Positions 36,918 to 45,705 of a DNA stretch of 64,000 bases are shown piece after piece. The position numbers and the translations under genes are program-made. Position 1 is the first letter of the stretch. Each line of letters begins with the position of its first letter. A model generated the notes under the pieces. The model saw only the letters and a program-made list of their open reading frames with translations, had not been told where the DNA came from and did not search any database. The stretch comes from Fimbriimonadaceae bacterium (GTDB lineage: Bacteria > Armatimonadota > Fimbriimonadia > Fimbriimonadales > Fimbriimonadaceae), in the NCBI GenBank assembly GCA_019694835.1, contig JAIBBE010000001.1:1-64000 (forward strand). Direction: 5' to 3'.

Positions 36918-37553
36918 ATGAAAAAGCTCATCGCACTTGCGTTCGCTTCGATCTGCGCCGTGCCGGCGTTCTCCCAAGTCATTTCGGTTGAAGCAGCGCC
37001 ACTTGATTCGACCTATATTGCCGTCGACGAAGACGTTTACGTGGGTCAGGCTGGCCCTTACTCGGCTTTCGCCACTGGTGCCTTCGCGCAGAACGACGAC
37101 TATCAAGCCAATCTGGCTAACACGCCGTATCTGGCAATGCCGCAGTTCCAGGTTTCGAAGGTTGTTTTCGTCGGAGGCGTGACAGCCGTCGGCGGAATCC
37201 TCGACTTCTTCTTCTTGGACAACACGGGAACCACAGTCGTTGACTCGTTCGGCGTATCGCTCCCTTCGGCTGGCGACTTCATCTGGACAATCACCCTCTC
37301 ACCGGGTATCTATGCAGATACCGACGGGAGACTTCAGATCCAAAACCGCACCGGGACGAGCGGCCGCTGGTTCTTCACCTCGACCGCTCCAATCGAAGGC
37401 ACGAACAGTGTCACGGTCGGTACAGGCTCCGGTCTCAACCCGCAGCGCAACCAGGCGTTCTCGCTCGCCGCGGTACCTGAGCCCGGAACTATGATCGCGC
37501 TCGGTGCTGGCATCGCCGCCATCGCCGCTCGACGACGACGAAACCGCAAGTAA
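36918..37553 (+). CDS. PEP-CTERM sorting-signal protein
   Basis: 211 residues. Sec signal MKKLIALAFASICAVPAFSQ at the N-terminus; C-terminal sorting tag VPEPGTMIALGAGIAAIAARRRRNRK, with the PEP motif, a hydrophobic helix and an Arg cluster, the exact tripartite PEP-CTERM layout. The body is beta-rich with Asn/Thr/Gly composition (FFFLDNTGTTVVDSFGVSLP). The tag implies an exosortase elsewhere in the genome that anchors or releases the protein, often with exopolysaccharide. A strong terminator follows. Confidence 0.9.
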   Translation: MKKLIALAFASICAVPAFSQVISVEAAPLDSTYIAVDEDVYVGQAGPYSAFATGAFAQNDDYQANLANTPYLAMPQFQVSKVVFVGGVTAVGGILDFFFLDNTGTTVVDSFGVSLPSAGDFIWTITLSPGIYADTDGRLQIQNRTGTSGRWFFTSTAPIEGTNSVTVGTGSGLNPQRNQAFSLAAVPEPGTMIALGAGIAAIAARRRRNRK

Positions 37554-37574
37554 GTCTACGGACCGAAAGCAAAG

Positions 37575-37603
37575 AGCCCCTCTTCAAGTAAGAGGGGCTT
37601 TTT
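37575..37603 (+). terminator. Intrinsic terminator of the PEP-CTERM gene
   Basis: A 10-bp perfect stem AGCCCCTCTT / AAGAGGGGCT, loop CAAGT, followed by a run of five T residues. It lies 21 bp after the stop. Confidence 0.92.
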
Positions 37604-37641
37604 GCATCCCTTCGTGAGTGCCAACCGTACCTAGTAACGAA

Positions 37642-38553
37642 ATGGCACTCGCGTTTTTCGGGATCGTCATCATCATCGCCTCCTTCGTCATGCGTGGACT
37701 TCACACGCAGACGAGCGACAAGATCAACCTCAAACCGCTCGAATGGCTCACCCGGGTCGTCGGCGTCCTCTTCGTGATAGGGGGAGTTCTGTGGGGCGGA
37801 GTCGTCCAGATTCCGGCCGGATACCAGGGCGTCAAGCTGCGGTTTGGAGCCGTTGACGGAACCTTGCCCCCCGGGATCCACCTGATCGTTCCCGGAATCA
37901 ATCGGGTCGAACTCATGGAAACGCGTACGCAGAAAGAGCAATCGCAAGCCAGCGCAGCCAGTCGCGACCTGCAAATCGTGACCACGACCTTGGCTCTCAA
38001 TTACCGGATTGATCCAACAAAGGTGGATAACCTCTACTCTCACGTAGGACCTCTCTATCGAGAGCGTGTGATTGATCCCAGCGTCCAAGAATCACTGAAG
38101 GTTGTTACCTCGCGCTACACTGCCGAAGAACTGATCCGCAATCGGGCTCAGGTCAAATCTGAGGTCGAAGCAGAAATTATTAAGCGACTGCAATCCTACG
38201 ACATCATGGTTGATCCCCAGGGGCTGTCGATCGTTAACTTCGACTTCTCGCCGGAATTCAATAAAGCCATCGAAACGAAGCAAGTTGCCCAACAAGAAGC
38301 AGAGAAGCAGAAGTACGTTCTCCAGCAAGCCGAACTGCAAAAGCAGACCGAGGTCACTCGCGCCGAAGGTAACGCGCAAGCCGCGAAACTCAATGCTGCA
38401 GCCCTCCAGGTAAGCGGTGGAACATTGGTCATTGCCCGCGAATGGATCGAGAAGTGGGATGGCAAACTTCCGAGCGTGTCGGCAGGGGGCGGTGGGGCCG
38501 GTGGTGGGCAGTTCATCATCGATCTGAGCACGTTGATGAAACAGGCTCCGTAA
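37642..38553 (+). CDS. SPFH/prohibitin-family membrane protein
   Basis: 303 residues from the ATG at 37642 (a GTG at 37618 is possible). Two hydrophobic segments (LAFFGIVIIIASFVM; VVGVLFVIGGVLWGGVV) precede the SPFH domain: VQIPAGYQGVKLRFGAVDGTLPPGIHLIVPGINRVELMETRTQ (~58-100), typical of prohibitin/HflC-like proteins. A charged coiled coil (KQVAQQEAEKQKYVLQQAELQKQTEVTRAEGNAQAAKL) follows, then a Gly-rich tail. These proteins form large membrane cages that organise or restrain proteases such as FtsH. No HflK/HflC partner is nearby. Confidence 0.9.
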   Translation: MALAFFGIVIIIASFVMRGLHTQTSDKINLKPLEWLTRVVGVLFVIGGVLWGGVVQIPAGYQGVKLRFGAVDGTLPPGIHLIVPGINRVELMETRTQKEQSQASAASRDLQIVTTTLALNYRIDPTKVDNLYSHVGPLYRERVIDPSVQESLKVVTSRYTAEELIRNRAQVKSEVEAEIIKRLQSYDIMVDPQGLSIVNFDFSPEFNKAIETKQVAQQEAEKQKYVLQQAELQKQTEVTRAEGNAQAAKLNAAALQVSGGTLVIAREWIEKWDGKLPSVSAGGGGAGGGQFIIDLSTLMKQAP

Positions 38554-38560
38554 TCCCCAG

Positions 38561-38788
38561 CTAGACCTCGAAAAGCGCCCTTGGCAGCTGCGCCTGACGA
38601 ATGATGGACGTTAGCGTGCCAAGGGCCAACTCCGCATGGTCTGGAATTGGTACCGTGATGGTGGAGTCATCCACCTTCTTTTGCATGACGACGTGACTTC
38701 CCCTTTGCCTAACTTCGCTGAATCCGTGCCGTTTGAGAATGGCGCATGCCTCTCGACCCGACATCCTGCGCAATTTAGGCAACCGCAA
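38561..38788 (-). CDS. hicA: HicA-type mRNA interferase toxin
   Basis: 75 residues. dsRBD-like HicA fold: LRRMSGREACAILKRHGFSEVRQRGSHVVMQKK, where the His in GSHVVM is the catalytic residue, then TVPIPDHAELALGTLTSIIRQAQL, the family's closing block. Cleaves mRNA when free of its antitoxin. It overlaps the hicB gene by 14 bp, antitoxin first, the common arrangement for the reversed hicBA order. A start at 38764 would trim eight residues. Confidence 0.92.
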   Translation of the reverse strand: MRLPKLRRMSGREACAILKRHGFSEVRQRGSHVVMQKKVDDSTITVPIPDHAELALGTLTSIIRQAQLPRALFEV

Positions 38789-38999
38789 CCTCGACTGAAG
38801 TCACGAAGACATCCGCTTTGGTCCGGTTCTTGATCTCCTCGCTGTCTGCGTGCTCCAAAAAGAGTTCAAGTGCCTCTATGAGGTTGCTTTTCGCCTCTTC
38901 CACCGTCGTGCCTTGGCTGACGACGTCAAACTCCGGACAAAGGGCTACGTAGAGTTCGCCTTCTCGCTGAATCACCGCTGTCATTCGCATTCTGCTCAT
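38775..38999 (-). CDS. hicB: HicB-type antitoxin
   Basis: 74 residues: MTAVIQREGELYVALCPEFDVVSQGTTVEEAKSNLIEALELFLEHAD, the partially degraded RNase-H fold of HicB. The C-terminus is short and shows no helix-turn-helix or ribbon DNA-binding domain, so self-repression is not evident. A TATGAT -10-like hexamer and TAGGGC lie just upstream of the ATG. Pairs with and neutralises the HicA toxin encoded in overlap. Confidence 0.9.
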   Translation of the reverse strand: MSRMRMTAVIQREGELYVALCPEFDVVSQGTTVEEAKSNLIEALELFLEHADSEEIKNRTKADVFVTSVEVAVA

Positions 39000-39024
39000 G
39001 CCCTAAGCATATCATAGAGGGGCT

Positions 39025-40077
39025 TCAGCGCCACATCTCGGGAATCGTCCCTGAACCCTCCACCAAGTCGGCCAGCAGCGAGCCCATCCAGGGCCCAAAT
39101 TTGAAGCCGTGCCCACTGCAAGGGCTCGCGTAAACGACATTCTCACCGAGTCGGCCAATCCGGAAATGTTCGTCGGGCGTCGCGGTGTAGAGGCAAACGC
39201 CTTGTTCGACGACTTCTGGCGCAGAGATCCCAAGCCTTCGACGAGCAAAGTCAATGGCCTTCTCGGCATCGTCAGAACGCGCTTCACGATCAGCCGAATC
39301 CGGATCAATGGCGGATCCCGGGACATGAGTGGCCACTTTGAACGTCGTGCTCGACACGCTCTCCGAAGGAAAACCATAGACGTTGCTGGGTCCGTCTTCG
39401 ATCCACACGGGTCCTTCCAGGTGGCCTTGGAGGTAGGTGAAAGCTTGCCGCGTCGCTGTTACAGGAAGATCGACAAACTTCGATATCCAGGGACCTGCAC
39501 AAATGACGAACGCATCTGCGGAGATCCGCAAACCATCGGAGCCGAGAAACTGTGGATCCTCCTTGGCTGCCGCAGAGACTTCTTCGCGAATCACTCTCGC
39601 ACCGTGTTCACGGGCTACGGCCAATGCGGCAAGGACGGAAGCACCGGCATCGGTCCACCCGGCTTCCGGCTCGAATACAGCGAGGTCTGAGGCGGAACTG
39701 ACGAGTCGCGGGAACCGAACCGATAGCTCTTGGTTGTGGAGCACTTCGTGAGGTGTTCGCAGTTCGCTCATTCCAGCCACCATGGACTGCATGTTCGGTG
39801 ACTCCTCAGAGCCAAAGTACAATAACCCGCACTCCCGCAGCAAGGTTTGCCCAAACTTGGCTTCCAACTCTCGCCACATGGGATAAGCCGTTATCATGAT
39901 CTCGGTGTATCGCGGATCGGGGTAAGCCTTGCGAACGATGCGAGATCGCCCATGACTACTCCCAAACGCGTGACCTGGTTCATGACGATCGTAAACGGTG
40001 ACGCGATGCCCCCGTTCGGCTAGTCGCCATGCCGCGCATGCACCCATGATCCCGGCGCCAATGACAGCGACATTCAC
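39025..40077 (-). CDS. FAD-dependent sarcosine/N-methyl amino acid oxidase-like protein
   Basis: 350 residues from GTG at 40077, overlapping the upstream oxidoreductase stop (GTGA). FAD dinucleotide motif VAVIGAGIMGACAAWRLAERGHRVTVYDR (~3-31), then GSSHGRSRIVRKAYPDPRY (~39-57; the sarcosine-oxidase signature). Near the C-terminus YASPCSGHGFKFGPWMG carries the Cys that holds FAD covalently in monomeric sarcosine oxidases. Oxidises an N-methyl or secondary amine to an imine with release of H2O2. The exact substrate is unknown; the coupled Gfo/Idh/MocA gene suggests a small catabolic unit. Confidence 0.88.
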   Translation of the reverse strand: MNVAVIGAGIMGACAAWRLAERGHRVTVYDRHEPGHAFGSSHGRSRIVRKAYPDPRYTEIMITAYPMWRELEAKFGQTLLRECGLLYFGSEESPNMQSMVAGMSELRTPHEVLHNQELSVRFPRLVSSASDLAVFEPEAGWTDAGASVLAALAVAREHGARVIREEVSAAAKEDPQFLGSDGLRISADAFVICAGPWISKFVDLPVTATRQAFTYLQGHLEGPVWIEDGPSNVYGFPSESVSSTTFKVATHVPGSAIDPDSADREARSDDAEKAIDFARRRLGISAPEVVEQGVCLYTATPDEHFRIGRLGENVVYASPCSGHGFKFGPWMGSLLADLVEGSGTIPEMWR

Positions 40078-41186
40078 AGCCGAACGACCTCTCCCGATTC
40101 AAGCGAACGGACAATCGCATCCATCACAAGAACGGTCTCCAGTCCCTCGCCGAGATCAGGACTATTCGGCTCTCCTCTTATTAGCTTGGAGGCAAAGTAA
40201 TCGGCGTAGTTGCAGAACTCCCCATAGTGCATACCCTTGAGTTCATGCCGGTAGTAATAACCTGCCATAGCATGGTGATAGTCTTCTTCGATATCCACAC
40301 CATTGTCGTCATGATAGGTATGTCGGAGATCGGGGTAGCGTGCTAGAGATGACCCTCCTGAACCCATCAAGAAGCACTCGATCATGCTGCGACCAGTGGG
40401 CAGTTCGTGAATGCCGTAGTTCCCCAGAACACGCCCGATCCGCCCATCACGCGAGCGTAGGTTGACGACAATGGCGTCGGGCGAGTTCATGCCAAACCGC
40501 TTTCCCAACGCCGTCTTGCTTCCCATGGCTTGAACTTCAGATATCGAACCCAAATACCACCGGACCAAGTCTACGGGATGGCTGAGACCAAGATATGCCC
40601 AGTGGGTCGTATCAAGAGTCCATGGACTCTTTTCGTAGTACCAATCCATGCGGTGGTTATAGTGGGCATCAACAACTTCTATTTCGCCCAAACGGCCCGC
40701 TTCGAATCGCTCTCGCTGACGCTGAAAGGTCTCGTAAAACCGTGTCGATTGACCAACCTGCAACCTCATTCCGGTTTCGGCTTGTGCTTTTTTAAGCCTT
40801 GGAATGTCCTCGGCATTATTGATTAACGGTTTCGTACAGATCACATGCTTGGCAGCTCGGAACGCTCTTTCGATCTGATCGGCGTGGAGCGAGTCCGGGG
40901 TGTAGATTGCCACGATTTGGACATCCGGCCGCTCTAAGAGTTCATCGTATTCCGCGGTAACGAATATCCCCGGAGATGCTGCGACCGCCGCGTCTCGTTT
41001 CTCCCGATTGAGGTCGCAACCTGCAATCGCCCGGCACAGGCCCGAAGCGCGGAGGGCGACGAGGAGCGTGTGACCCTCATGCAGCCCAACGACCCCAATC
41101 CCAAACCTTTGGTCGAACGGAACTTCCCCGTAGGAACGGCGATGGCCCACGGTAGGTTGGCCGGTAGGGAGGACGTCAGGATGCAT
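40074..41186 (-). CDS. Gfo/Idh/MocA family oxidoreductase
   Basis: 370 residues. NAD-binding FGIGVVGLHEGHTLLVALRAS (~28-48), GCDLNREKRDAA, then AIYTPDSLHADQIERAFRAAKHVICTKPLINN (~91-122) with the catalytic Lys in CTKP (usually EKP). The C-terminal beta-sheet domain is VVDAHYNHRMDWYYEKSPWTLDTTHWAYLGLSHPVDLVRWYLG, with a His in the active-site region. Oxidoreduces a sugar or cyclitol. The Thr in CTKP in place of Glu is seen in some subgroups. Overlaps the sarcosine-oxidase-like gene by 4 bp. Confidence 0.9.
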   Translation of the reverse strand: MHPDVLPTGQPTVGHRRSYGEVPFDQRFGIGVVGLHEGHTLLVALRASGLCRAIAGCDLNREKRDAAVAASPGIFVTAEYDELLERPDVQIVAIYTPDSLHADQIERAFRAAKHVICTKPLINNAEDIPRLKKAQAETGMRLQVGQSTRFYETFQRQRERFEAGRLGEIEVVDAHYNHRMDWYYEKSPWTLDTTHWAYLGLSHPVDLVRWYLGSISEVQAMGSKTALGKRFGMNSPDAIVVNLRSRDGRIGRVLGNYGIHELPTGRSMIECFLMGSGGSSLARYPDLRHTYHDDNGVDIEEDYHHAMAGYYYRHELKGMHYGEFCNYADYFASKLIRGEPNSPDLGEGLETVLVMDAIVRSLESGEVVRL

Positions 41187-41192
41187 GGCTCA

Positions 41193-41879
41193 TTATCCGC
41201 CTTTTTGCTCGGCCATGCGGGATCGCTTCACGAGGCCCAACACGCCGAGGCTCACACTGATCTCCAGACACAACCACTGGATCGGCGACAAACCAAAGAA
41301 TATGGTTTCGCGAAAGCGAACGAACTCCAGCAGGAATCGCGAACCCGCCCAGAGGATGAGATACAGCCGGAACACCCGCCCTTCCACGACGCCTCTTCGA
41401 AACTGGGTGAGCAGCACACCAAAAATCGCCGTCGAGACGATGGCGGAGTAGATCTGGGCGGGATGGCGGTCAGCCCCGTGCTGATGGACCGCCCACGGGA
41501 GATCGCAGATTGAGCCATAGCAACAGCCGTTCAAGAAGCACCCAATGCGCCCAACAGCCTCCCCCGACGCAAGCCCAAGCGCAAACAAATCGCCGGTCGA
41601 CCTCCGAATTCCCATTAAGCGCTTGGCGATTTCGACCGCTGCCCAGCCCCCGATGACACCTCCGAGAAGCGCGCGGCCACCCAGGCGAGGGTCCGGGACC
41701 GTGAACCAGCCTTGCGCCACGAGTTGCGTCACCTTTGCCCCAATCAGCCCCCCAATCAATCCCCAAAGGACGAGCCATCCAACGCCCGTGGTTGCAAGCT
41801 TGCGGCGTCGCGCGGCCCACAGAAACACCGCAAGACCAACAACGTAGGCAAACGCCGTAACGATCTCGCCCGGAGTCAT
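41193..41879 (-). CDS. lgt: Prolipoprotein diacylglyceryl transferase
   Basis: 228 residues, about seven membrane helices. Family hallmarks: GRALLGGVIGGWAAVEIAKRLM and especially GEAVGRIGCFLNGCCYGSICDLPWAVHQHG, matching the Lgt signature GRxGNFxNxE region with Cys-rich variation; HPAQIYSAI follows (H and Q near the phosphatidylglycerol site). It adds the diacylglyceryl group to lipobox cysteine. The sequence is divergent from E. coli Lgt (GCFLNGCC instead of GNFINGE), so a Lgt-like paralogue is possible. The ATG overlaps the beta-lactamase-family stop by 4 bp. Confidence 0.83.
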   Translation of the reverse strand: MTPGEIVTAFAYVVGLAVFLWAARRRKLATTGVGWLVLWGLIGGLIGAKVTQLVAQGWFTVPDPRLGGRALLGGVIGGWAAVEIAKRLMGIRRSTGDLFALGLASGEAVGRIGCFLNGCCYGSICDLPWAVHQHGADRHPAQIYSAIVSTAIFGVLLTQFRRGVVEGRVFRLYLILWAGSRFLLEFVRFRETIFFGLSPIQWLCLEISVSLGVLGLVKRSRMAEQKGG

Positions 41880-43501
41880 CCATCCTTCCGGTCATCACGC
41901 ACGAACTTCAACCCCATCACTCGACCGGTCGAGACCGTGAATCCCGCTACTTTGCCCCGCGACCTCGAAAACCCGATCTGGCCTAAGTCGCAAACATATC
42001 GATCTGGGAGCCGAATCTCCAGCGGGTAGTTCTCGCGAGGATGAACGAGCACCAGCTTGTCACCATCGACCTTCACTTCATAGGCAACCTTCAGCTCATC
42101 CGACCAATAGCGCCCTGCATAAGCCGCGAGATGCGATGGCTTCGGCCAATCTAACATCACCCGCTTGGCGACCATTGATCGGTTGCCCATCTTCATCGCA
42201 AGTAGGTCGCCGAACATCTCTAACTCTGTCTGCACAAGGGGTGCAAACAGAAGGGACTTGGACCGGGCAATGAGAGGGATTCCTTCTCCGCCATCCATAC
42301 GTCCGATTAAACTGTCTTGCACGACTCTGATGGATACAATAGTCCCGTTCTCAAAGCGATAGTCGCCCACGAATTGGTCGCGGTCAGAACTTGATAACGT
42401 GATTCCTACTTCGGGTTTGGCCGGGGTGGACTTGGGTTGCGGAAATTGGCCTTCCAGGAGAATGTCGGCAATGGCCCGGGTAAGGCTTGGAGCCGATGCT
42501 TCCGCCCTGTTTGCGAAGAGGATAATAGACAGTCCCTGTTGCGGAAAGCGAAGGCAATCCGTTCGAAATCCGGCGTCACCACCCGCATGTCCAACGGCAT
42601 CGAGCCCCCGGTACTTGAACACGAAAGTGCCGCCAGCATACTGGAGCTTAGTACCGTTGTTGAGCACGGTTGGTTGTAGCATCCAATCAGCAACGGCGGC
42701 TCCACCCACCTTGTGACTATCGAAGTTCGCGTCCCATTTCAGGAAGTCCTCAACTGTCGTAAATACACTCGTTGCTCCCATATTGGAATAGGAAAGCAGC
42801 GCATTTCGCCACTTACCATCTCCATCGAGAAAGTAAGACTGCGCGCGACCAGGAACAATGTCTAAAGCGCTCTCATGAACTTGGGTGCGGCTCATGCCGA
42901 GTGGCTCAAAGATGCGCTTTCGGCAGAATTCGGCAAACGGCATACCGCTCACACGTTGCACGATCTCAGCAAGAAGAGAATAGCCTCCGTTGCTATAAAG
43001 ATGGGCCGATCCTGGCGTGAAGTTCAGACTCTCCTGCCTGAACAACAGCTTGAGAATGTCGTCGTGAGTGATCAGGTCGGTCATTCGCCATCCCGCAAGG
43101 ACGCATAAGTCCCATTGGTCCCGGACGCCGCTGGTGTGATGGATGAGATGGCGTATGCTAACTGGCTGTGCGTAGGCGTGCATCTCCGGGAGGAATCGAC
43201 GGATATCGTCATCCAGACTCAGCTTTCTTTCCCGGGCAAGCAGGTAAATCGCAAAGGCCGTGAACTGCTTGGAAATGCTCGCGATGTGGAATGGCGTGTC
43301 GGGCCGGACCGGCACGTTGTACTCGAGATTCGCAAGGCCGAAGCCTTTCACATAGATCGGCTTGCCGTTCTGCGTAATAGCGACCGCGCAGCCAGGCGCG
43401 CCGGGTTTGGCAAAGTCCGCCAGGAGGGCGTCGATCTTCTCCGTCTGGGCAAAAGTCGCCGTGGTGCTCATCACGAGAGCGAAGCAGATGGCGAGTCGCA
43501 T
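41876..43501 (-). CDS. Serine hydrolase, beta-lactamase/D-alanyl carboxypeptidase family
   Basis: 541 residues with a signal peptide ending TATFA. The class C-like catalytic set is visible: S-x-x-K in FHIASISKQFTAFA (~74), Y-x-N in LYSNGGYSLLAE (~166) and HAGGDAGF (~307) in place of KTG. A ~200-residue C-terminal beta-rich domain (DRDQFVGDYRFENGTIVSIRV...; AAYAGRYWSDELKVAYEVKVDGDKLVLVHP) is the DUF3471-like tail seen on many secreted esterases of this group. Likely a periplasmic peptidase or esterase, not necessarily a beta-lactam-degrading enzyme. Coupled to lgt downstream. Confidence 0.9.
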   Translation of the reverse strand: MRLAICFALVMSTTATFAQTEKIDALLADFAKPGAPGCAVAITQNGKPIYVKGFGLANLEYNVPVRPDTPFHIASISKQFTAFAIYLLARERKLSLDDDIRRFLPEMHAYAQPVSIRHLIHHTSGVRDQWDLCVLAGWRMTDLITHDDILKLLFRQESLNFTPGSAHLYSNGGYSLLAEIVQRVSGMPFAEFCRKRIFEPLGMSRTQVHESALDIVPGRAQSYFLDGDGKWRNALLSYSNMGATSVFTTVEDFLKWDANFDSHKVGGAAVADWMLQPTVLNNGTKLQYAGGTFVFKYRGLDAVGHAGGDAGFRTDCLRFPQQGLSIILFANRAEASAPSLTRAIADILLEGQFPQPKSTPAKPEVGITLSSSDRDQFVGDYRFENGTIVSIRVVQDSLIGRMDGGEGIPLIARSKSLLFAPLVQTELEMFGDLLAMKMGNRSMVAKRVMLDWPKPSHLAAYAGRYWSDELKVAYEVKVDGDKLVLVHPRENYPLEIRLPDRYVCDLGQIGFSRSRGKVAGFTVSTGRVMGLKFVRDDRKDG

Positions 43502-43535
43502 GGCTACGGTTTACCCAAAGCGACCGCCTCGACGT

Positions 43536-44054
43536 CTATCGTGCGCGGCGCTTCGCGGAAATGACTTCAGTGTTCATCCCTGCCCAGTGGAGCATGCCGC
43601 CATACCGACCGTGTTCCATCTTGATGCACTTGTCAACCACAACGTCCAATCCAGCCTCCAAGGCACGGTCTGCTGCTTCCAGATGGACGATGCGAAGCTG
43701 CATCCACACCGCCTTCGCACCGATCTTCGCGGCTTGCTCGACGATGCCTGGCAATTCGTCGACCGGACGGAACACGTCCACGATGTCGATCGGAAAGGGA
43801 ATCTCAGCGAGTGACGGGTACGCCTTCTCGCCGAGAATTTCCGTTGCCTTTGGGTGGACGGGCACGATTCGGTAGCCCTCGTCTTGCCGGGACGAAGCCA
43901 CCATGTTGCTCGCTTTGGTCGGCTCCGTGGAGAGGCCAACGACGGCGATAGTCTTGGCCTCTCGGAGCAGGCGTTGAATGACTTTCGTATTCTGGTAGCG
44001 CTCGCGCTGCTCAGCGGTAAGGCGAGTGTTCAATCGAATGTCACATGAGATCAT
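43536..44054 (-). CDS. CoA-binding domain protein (YccU-like)
   Basis: 172 residues. Rossmann-type CoA-binding fold: AKTIAVVGLSTEPTKASNMVASSRQDEGYRIVPVHPKATEILGEKAYPSLAEIP, then VDVFRPVDELPGIVEQAAKIGAKAVWMQLRI and VVVDKCIKMEHGRY. The VDKCIKMEH segment is conserved in this family. Biochemical role unknown; the gene often neighbours O-acetylhomoserine sulfhydrylase genes, as here (metY is two genes upstream on the same strand). Confidence 0.9.
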   Translation of the reverse strand: MISCDIRLNTRLTAEQRERYQNTKVIQRLLREAKTIAVVGLSTEPTKASNMVASSRQDEGYRIVPVHPKATEILGEKAYPSLAEIPFPIDIVDVFRPVDELPGIVEQAAKIGAKAVWMQLRIVHLEAADRALEAGLDVVVDKCIKMEHGRYGGMLHWAGMNTEVISAKRRAR

Positions 44055-44056
44055 GA

Positions 44057-44425
44057 CTAGATCCTCACTCCTTGGGGTGCGGTCAGTTCACCTCCTGCTT
44101 GGCCCGTGTTGACGACGTCTCGCGGCTCAATCAGCAGAACTGAACACTCGTGCTCTGCGAAGGGCTTGTGTTCGATGCCCTTCGGCACGACATAGAGGTC
44201 CCCGGCGTGAAGATCAACGGATCCATCGCGGAAATCGATACGCATACAACCATCGATCACCAGAAAGGCTTCATCGGTGTCCGCGTGGCTGTGCCAGACG
44301 AAGTCGCCTTGTAGCTTCACAAGTTTGAACTCATAATCGTTCAGTTCAGCGATGACCTTTGGCCTCCAATGTTCCGAGAACAAAGAGAGTTTCTTGGACA
44401 AATTAATCGGAACGCATTCAGGCAT
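44057..44425 (-). CDS. Cupin-domain protein
   Basis: 122 residues from the ATG at 44425; the frame extends to 44689 only as a shadow over metY. Conserved cupin motif 1: [26 protein letters not shown], with the His-x-His...Glu metal ligands; motif 2: [26 protein letters not shown], with the third His. Looks like the mannose-6-phosphate-isomerase-like small cupins. It overlaps the end of metY by 8 bp, so it is translated with it. Function unknown; possibly binds a metal and a small acid. Confidence 0.87.
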   Translation of the reverse strand: MPECVPINLSKKLSLFSEHWRPKVIAELNDYEFKLVKLQGDFVWHSHADTDEAFLVIDGCMRIDFRDGSVDLHAGDLYVVPKGIEHKPFAEHECSVLLIEPRDVVNTGQAGGELTAPQGVRI

Positions 44426-45704
44426 GGGTTGACTCCAAGGCTTGGTCCAAATCCCAAAGCAGATCATCGGTCGTCTCCAGTCCAATTGACAGACGTACGA
44501 GCGATGGACTGATGCCTGCTTGCGCGAGTTCGGTATCGGATAACTGTTGGTGGGTTGTCGTCGCAGGATGGATGACAAGGCTTTTGGCGTCTCCGACATT
44601 GGCGAGATGGGAGAAGAGTTCCAAGGATTCAATGAACTTCTTGCCGGCTTCCCGAGAGTTCCCCTTGATCTCGAAGCCAAACACGGCACCCGAACCCTTC
44701 GGCAAGTACTTCTTCGCTCGTTCGTGGTGGGGATGGCTAGGTAAGCCTGCGTAATGTACGCGCTCGACGAGTGGATGGGATTCGAGGAACGTCGCGACTT
44801 CTAGCGCATTGCGAACGTGGCGCTCCATGCGAACAGAGAGTGTTTCTAAGCCCTGGAGCAGCATGAAGGCATTCGTAGGCGAAATGCACGCGCCGGTATC
44901 GCGGACGGTTTCCACTCTCAGCTTCATCAGGAACCCGTAATGGCCAAAGGTATCGAAGAATCGAAGACCATGGTAGGAAGGTGACGGCTCGGCAATTGTG
45001 GGGAAGTTCGAGAAGTCAAAATCGCCCGAATCCACCACGACGCCGCCAATACTCGTGCCATGACCTCCAATGAACTTCGTTGCCGAATGGATAACCAACG
45101 TTGCGCCCCACTCGATGGGGCGGCAGAGGTAGGGAGTCGCAAAGGTACTATCCACAATGAGCGGAACCTGTTTGCTTTTGGCCAGAAGTCCAAAGGCCTC
45201 CAAATCGGGGATACTTCCGCTTGGATTGCCAATGATCTCAACAAACAATCCGCGCGTTCGATCGGTGATCGCTTTTTCCCAAGCGGAAACATCAGATGGA
45301 TCAACAAAGGTGACATCAATCGACAGCTTCTTCAGCGTATGCGCAAGCATCGTTGTCGTGCCGCCGTAAAGCTGTGACGAGGCAACCAGGTGATCGCCAG
45401 GACTGCACAGGGTCATTACGGTGCCAAACTCAGCCGCCATACCACTGGCGACGGCAACAGCGCCCGTGCCTCCTTCCAGGGAAGCCATTCTTTCTTCGAA
45501 CACCGCAGCAGTTGGGTTGCTGATTCGCGAATAGATGTTGCCGTACTGCTTCAGTTCAAAGAGGTGAGCGGCCTCGTCAGTATCGCCAAACACGTACGAC
45601 GTTGTTTGATAAATTGGTACCGCCCGAGAACCGACGTACGGGTCAGGAATGTGTCCTGCGTGGAGCATCCGCGTTTCGAATCCAAACTGTCGTCCTTTGC
45701 TCAT
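44418..45704 (-). CDS. metY: O-acetylhomoserine aminocarboxypropyltransferase/sulfhydrylase
   Basis: 428 residues from the ATG at 45704 ([18 protein letters not shown]); a start at 45752 would run into the cupin gene. Cys/Met metabolism PLP family: [84 protein letters not shown] and the PLP lysine in [18 protein letters not shown] (~208). The C-terminal block [36 protein letters not shown] is classic. Makes homocysteine from O-acetylhomoserine and sulfide. No SAM riboswitch is visible in front; cupin genes flank it on both sides. Confidence 0.95.
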   Translation of the reverse strand: MSKGRQFGFETRMLHAGHIPDPYVGSRAVPIYQTTSYVFGDTDEAAHLFELKQYGNIYSRISNPTAAVFEERMASLEGGTGAVAVASGMAAEFGTVMTLCSPGDHLVASSQLYGGTTTMLAHTLKKLSIDVTFVDPSDVSAWEKAITDRTRGLFVEIIGNPSGSIPDLEAFGLLAKSKQVPLIVDSTFATPYLCRPIEWGATLVIHSATKFIGGHGTSIGGVVVDSGDFDFSNFPTIAEPSPSYHGLRFFDTFGHYGFLMKLRVETVRDTGACISPTNAFMLLQGLETLSVRMERHVRNALEVATFLESHPLVERVHYAGLPSHPHHERAKKYLPKGSGAVFGFEIKGNSREAGKKFIESLELFSHLANVGDAKSLVIHPATTTHQQLSDTELAQAGISPSLVRLSIGLETTDDLLWDLDQALESTHA

Positions 45705-45705
45705 A

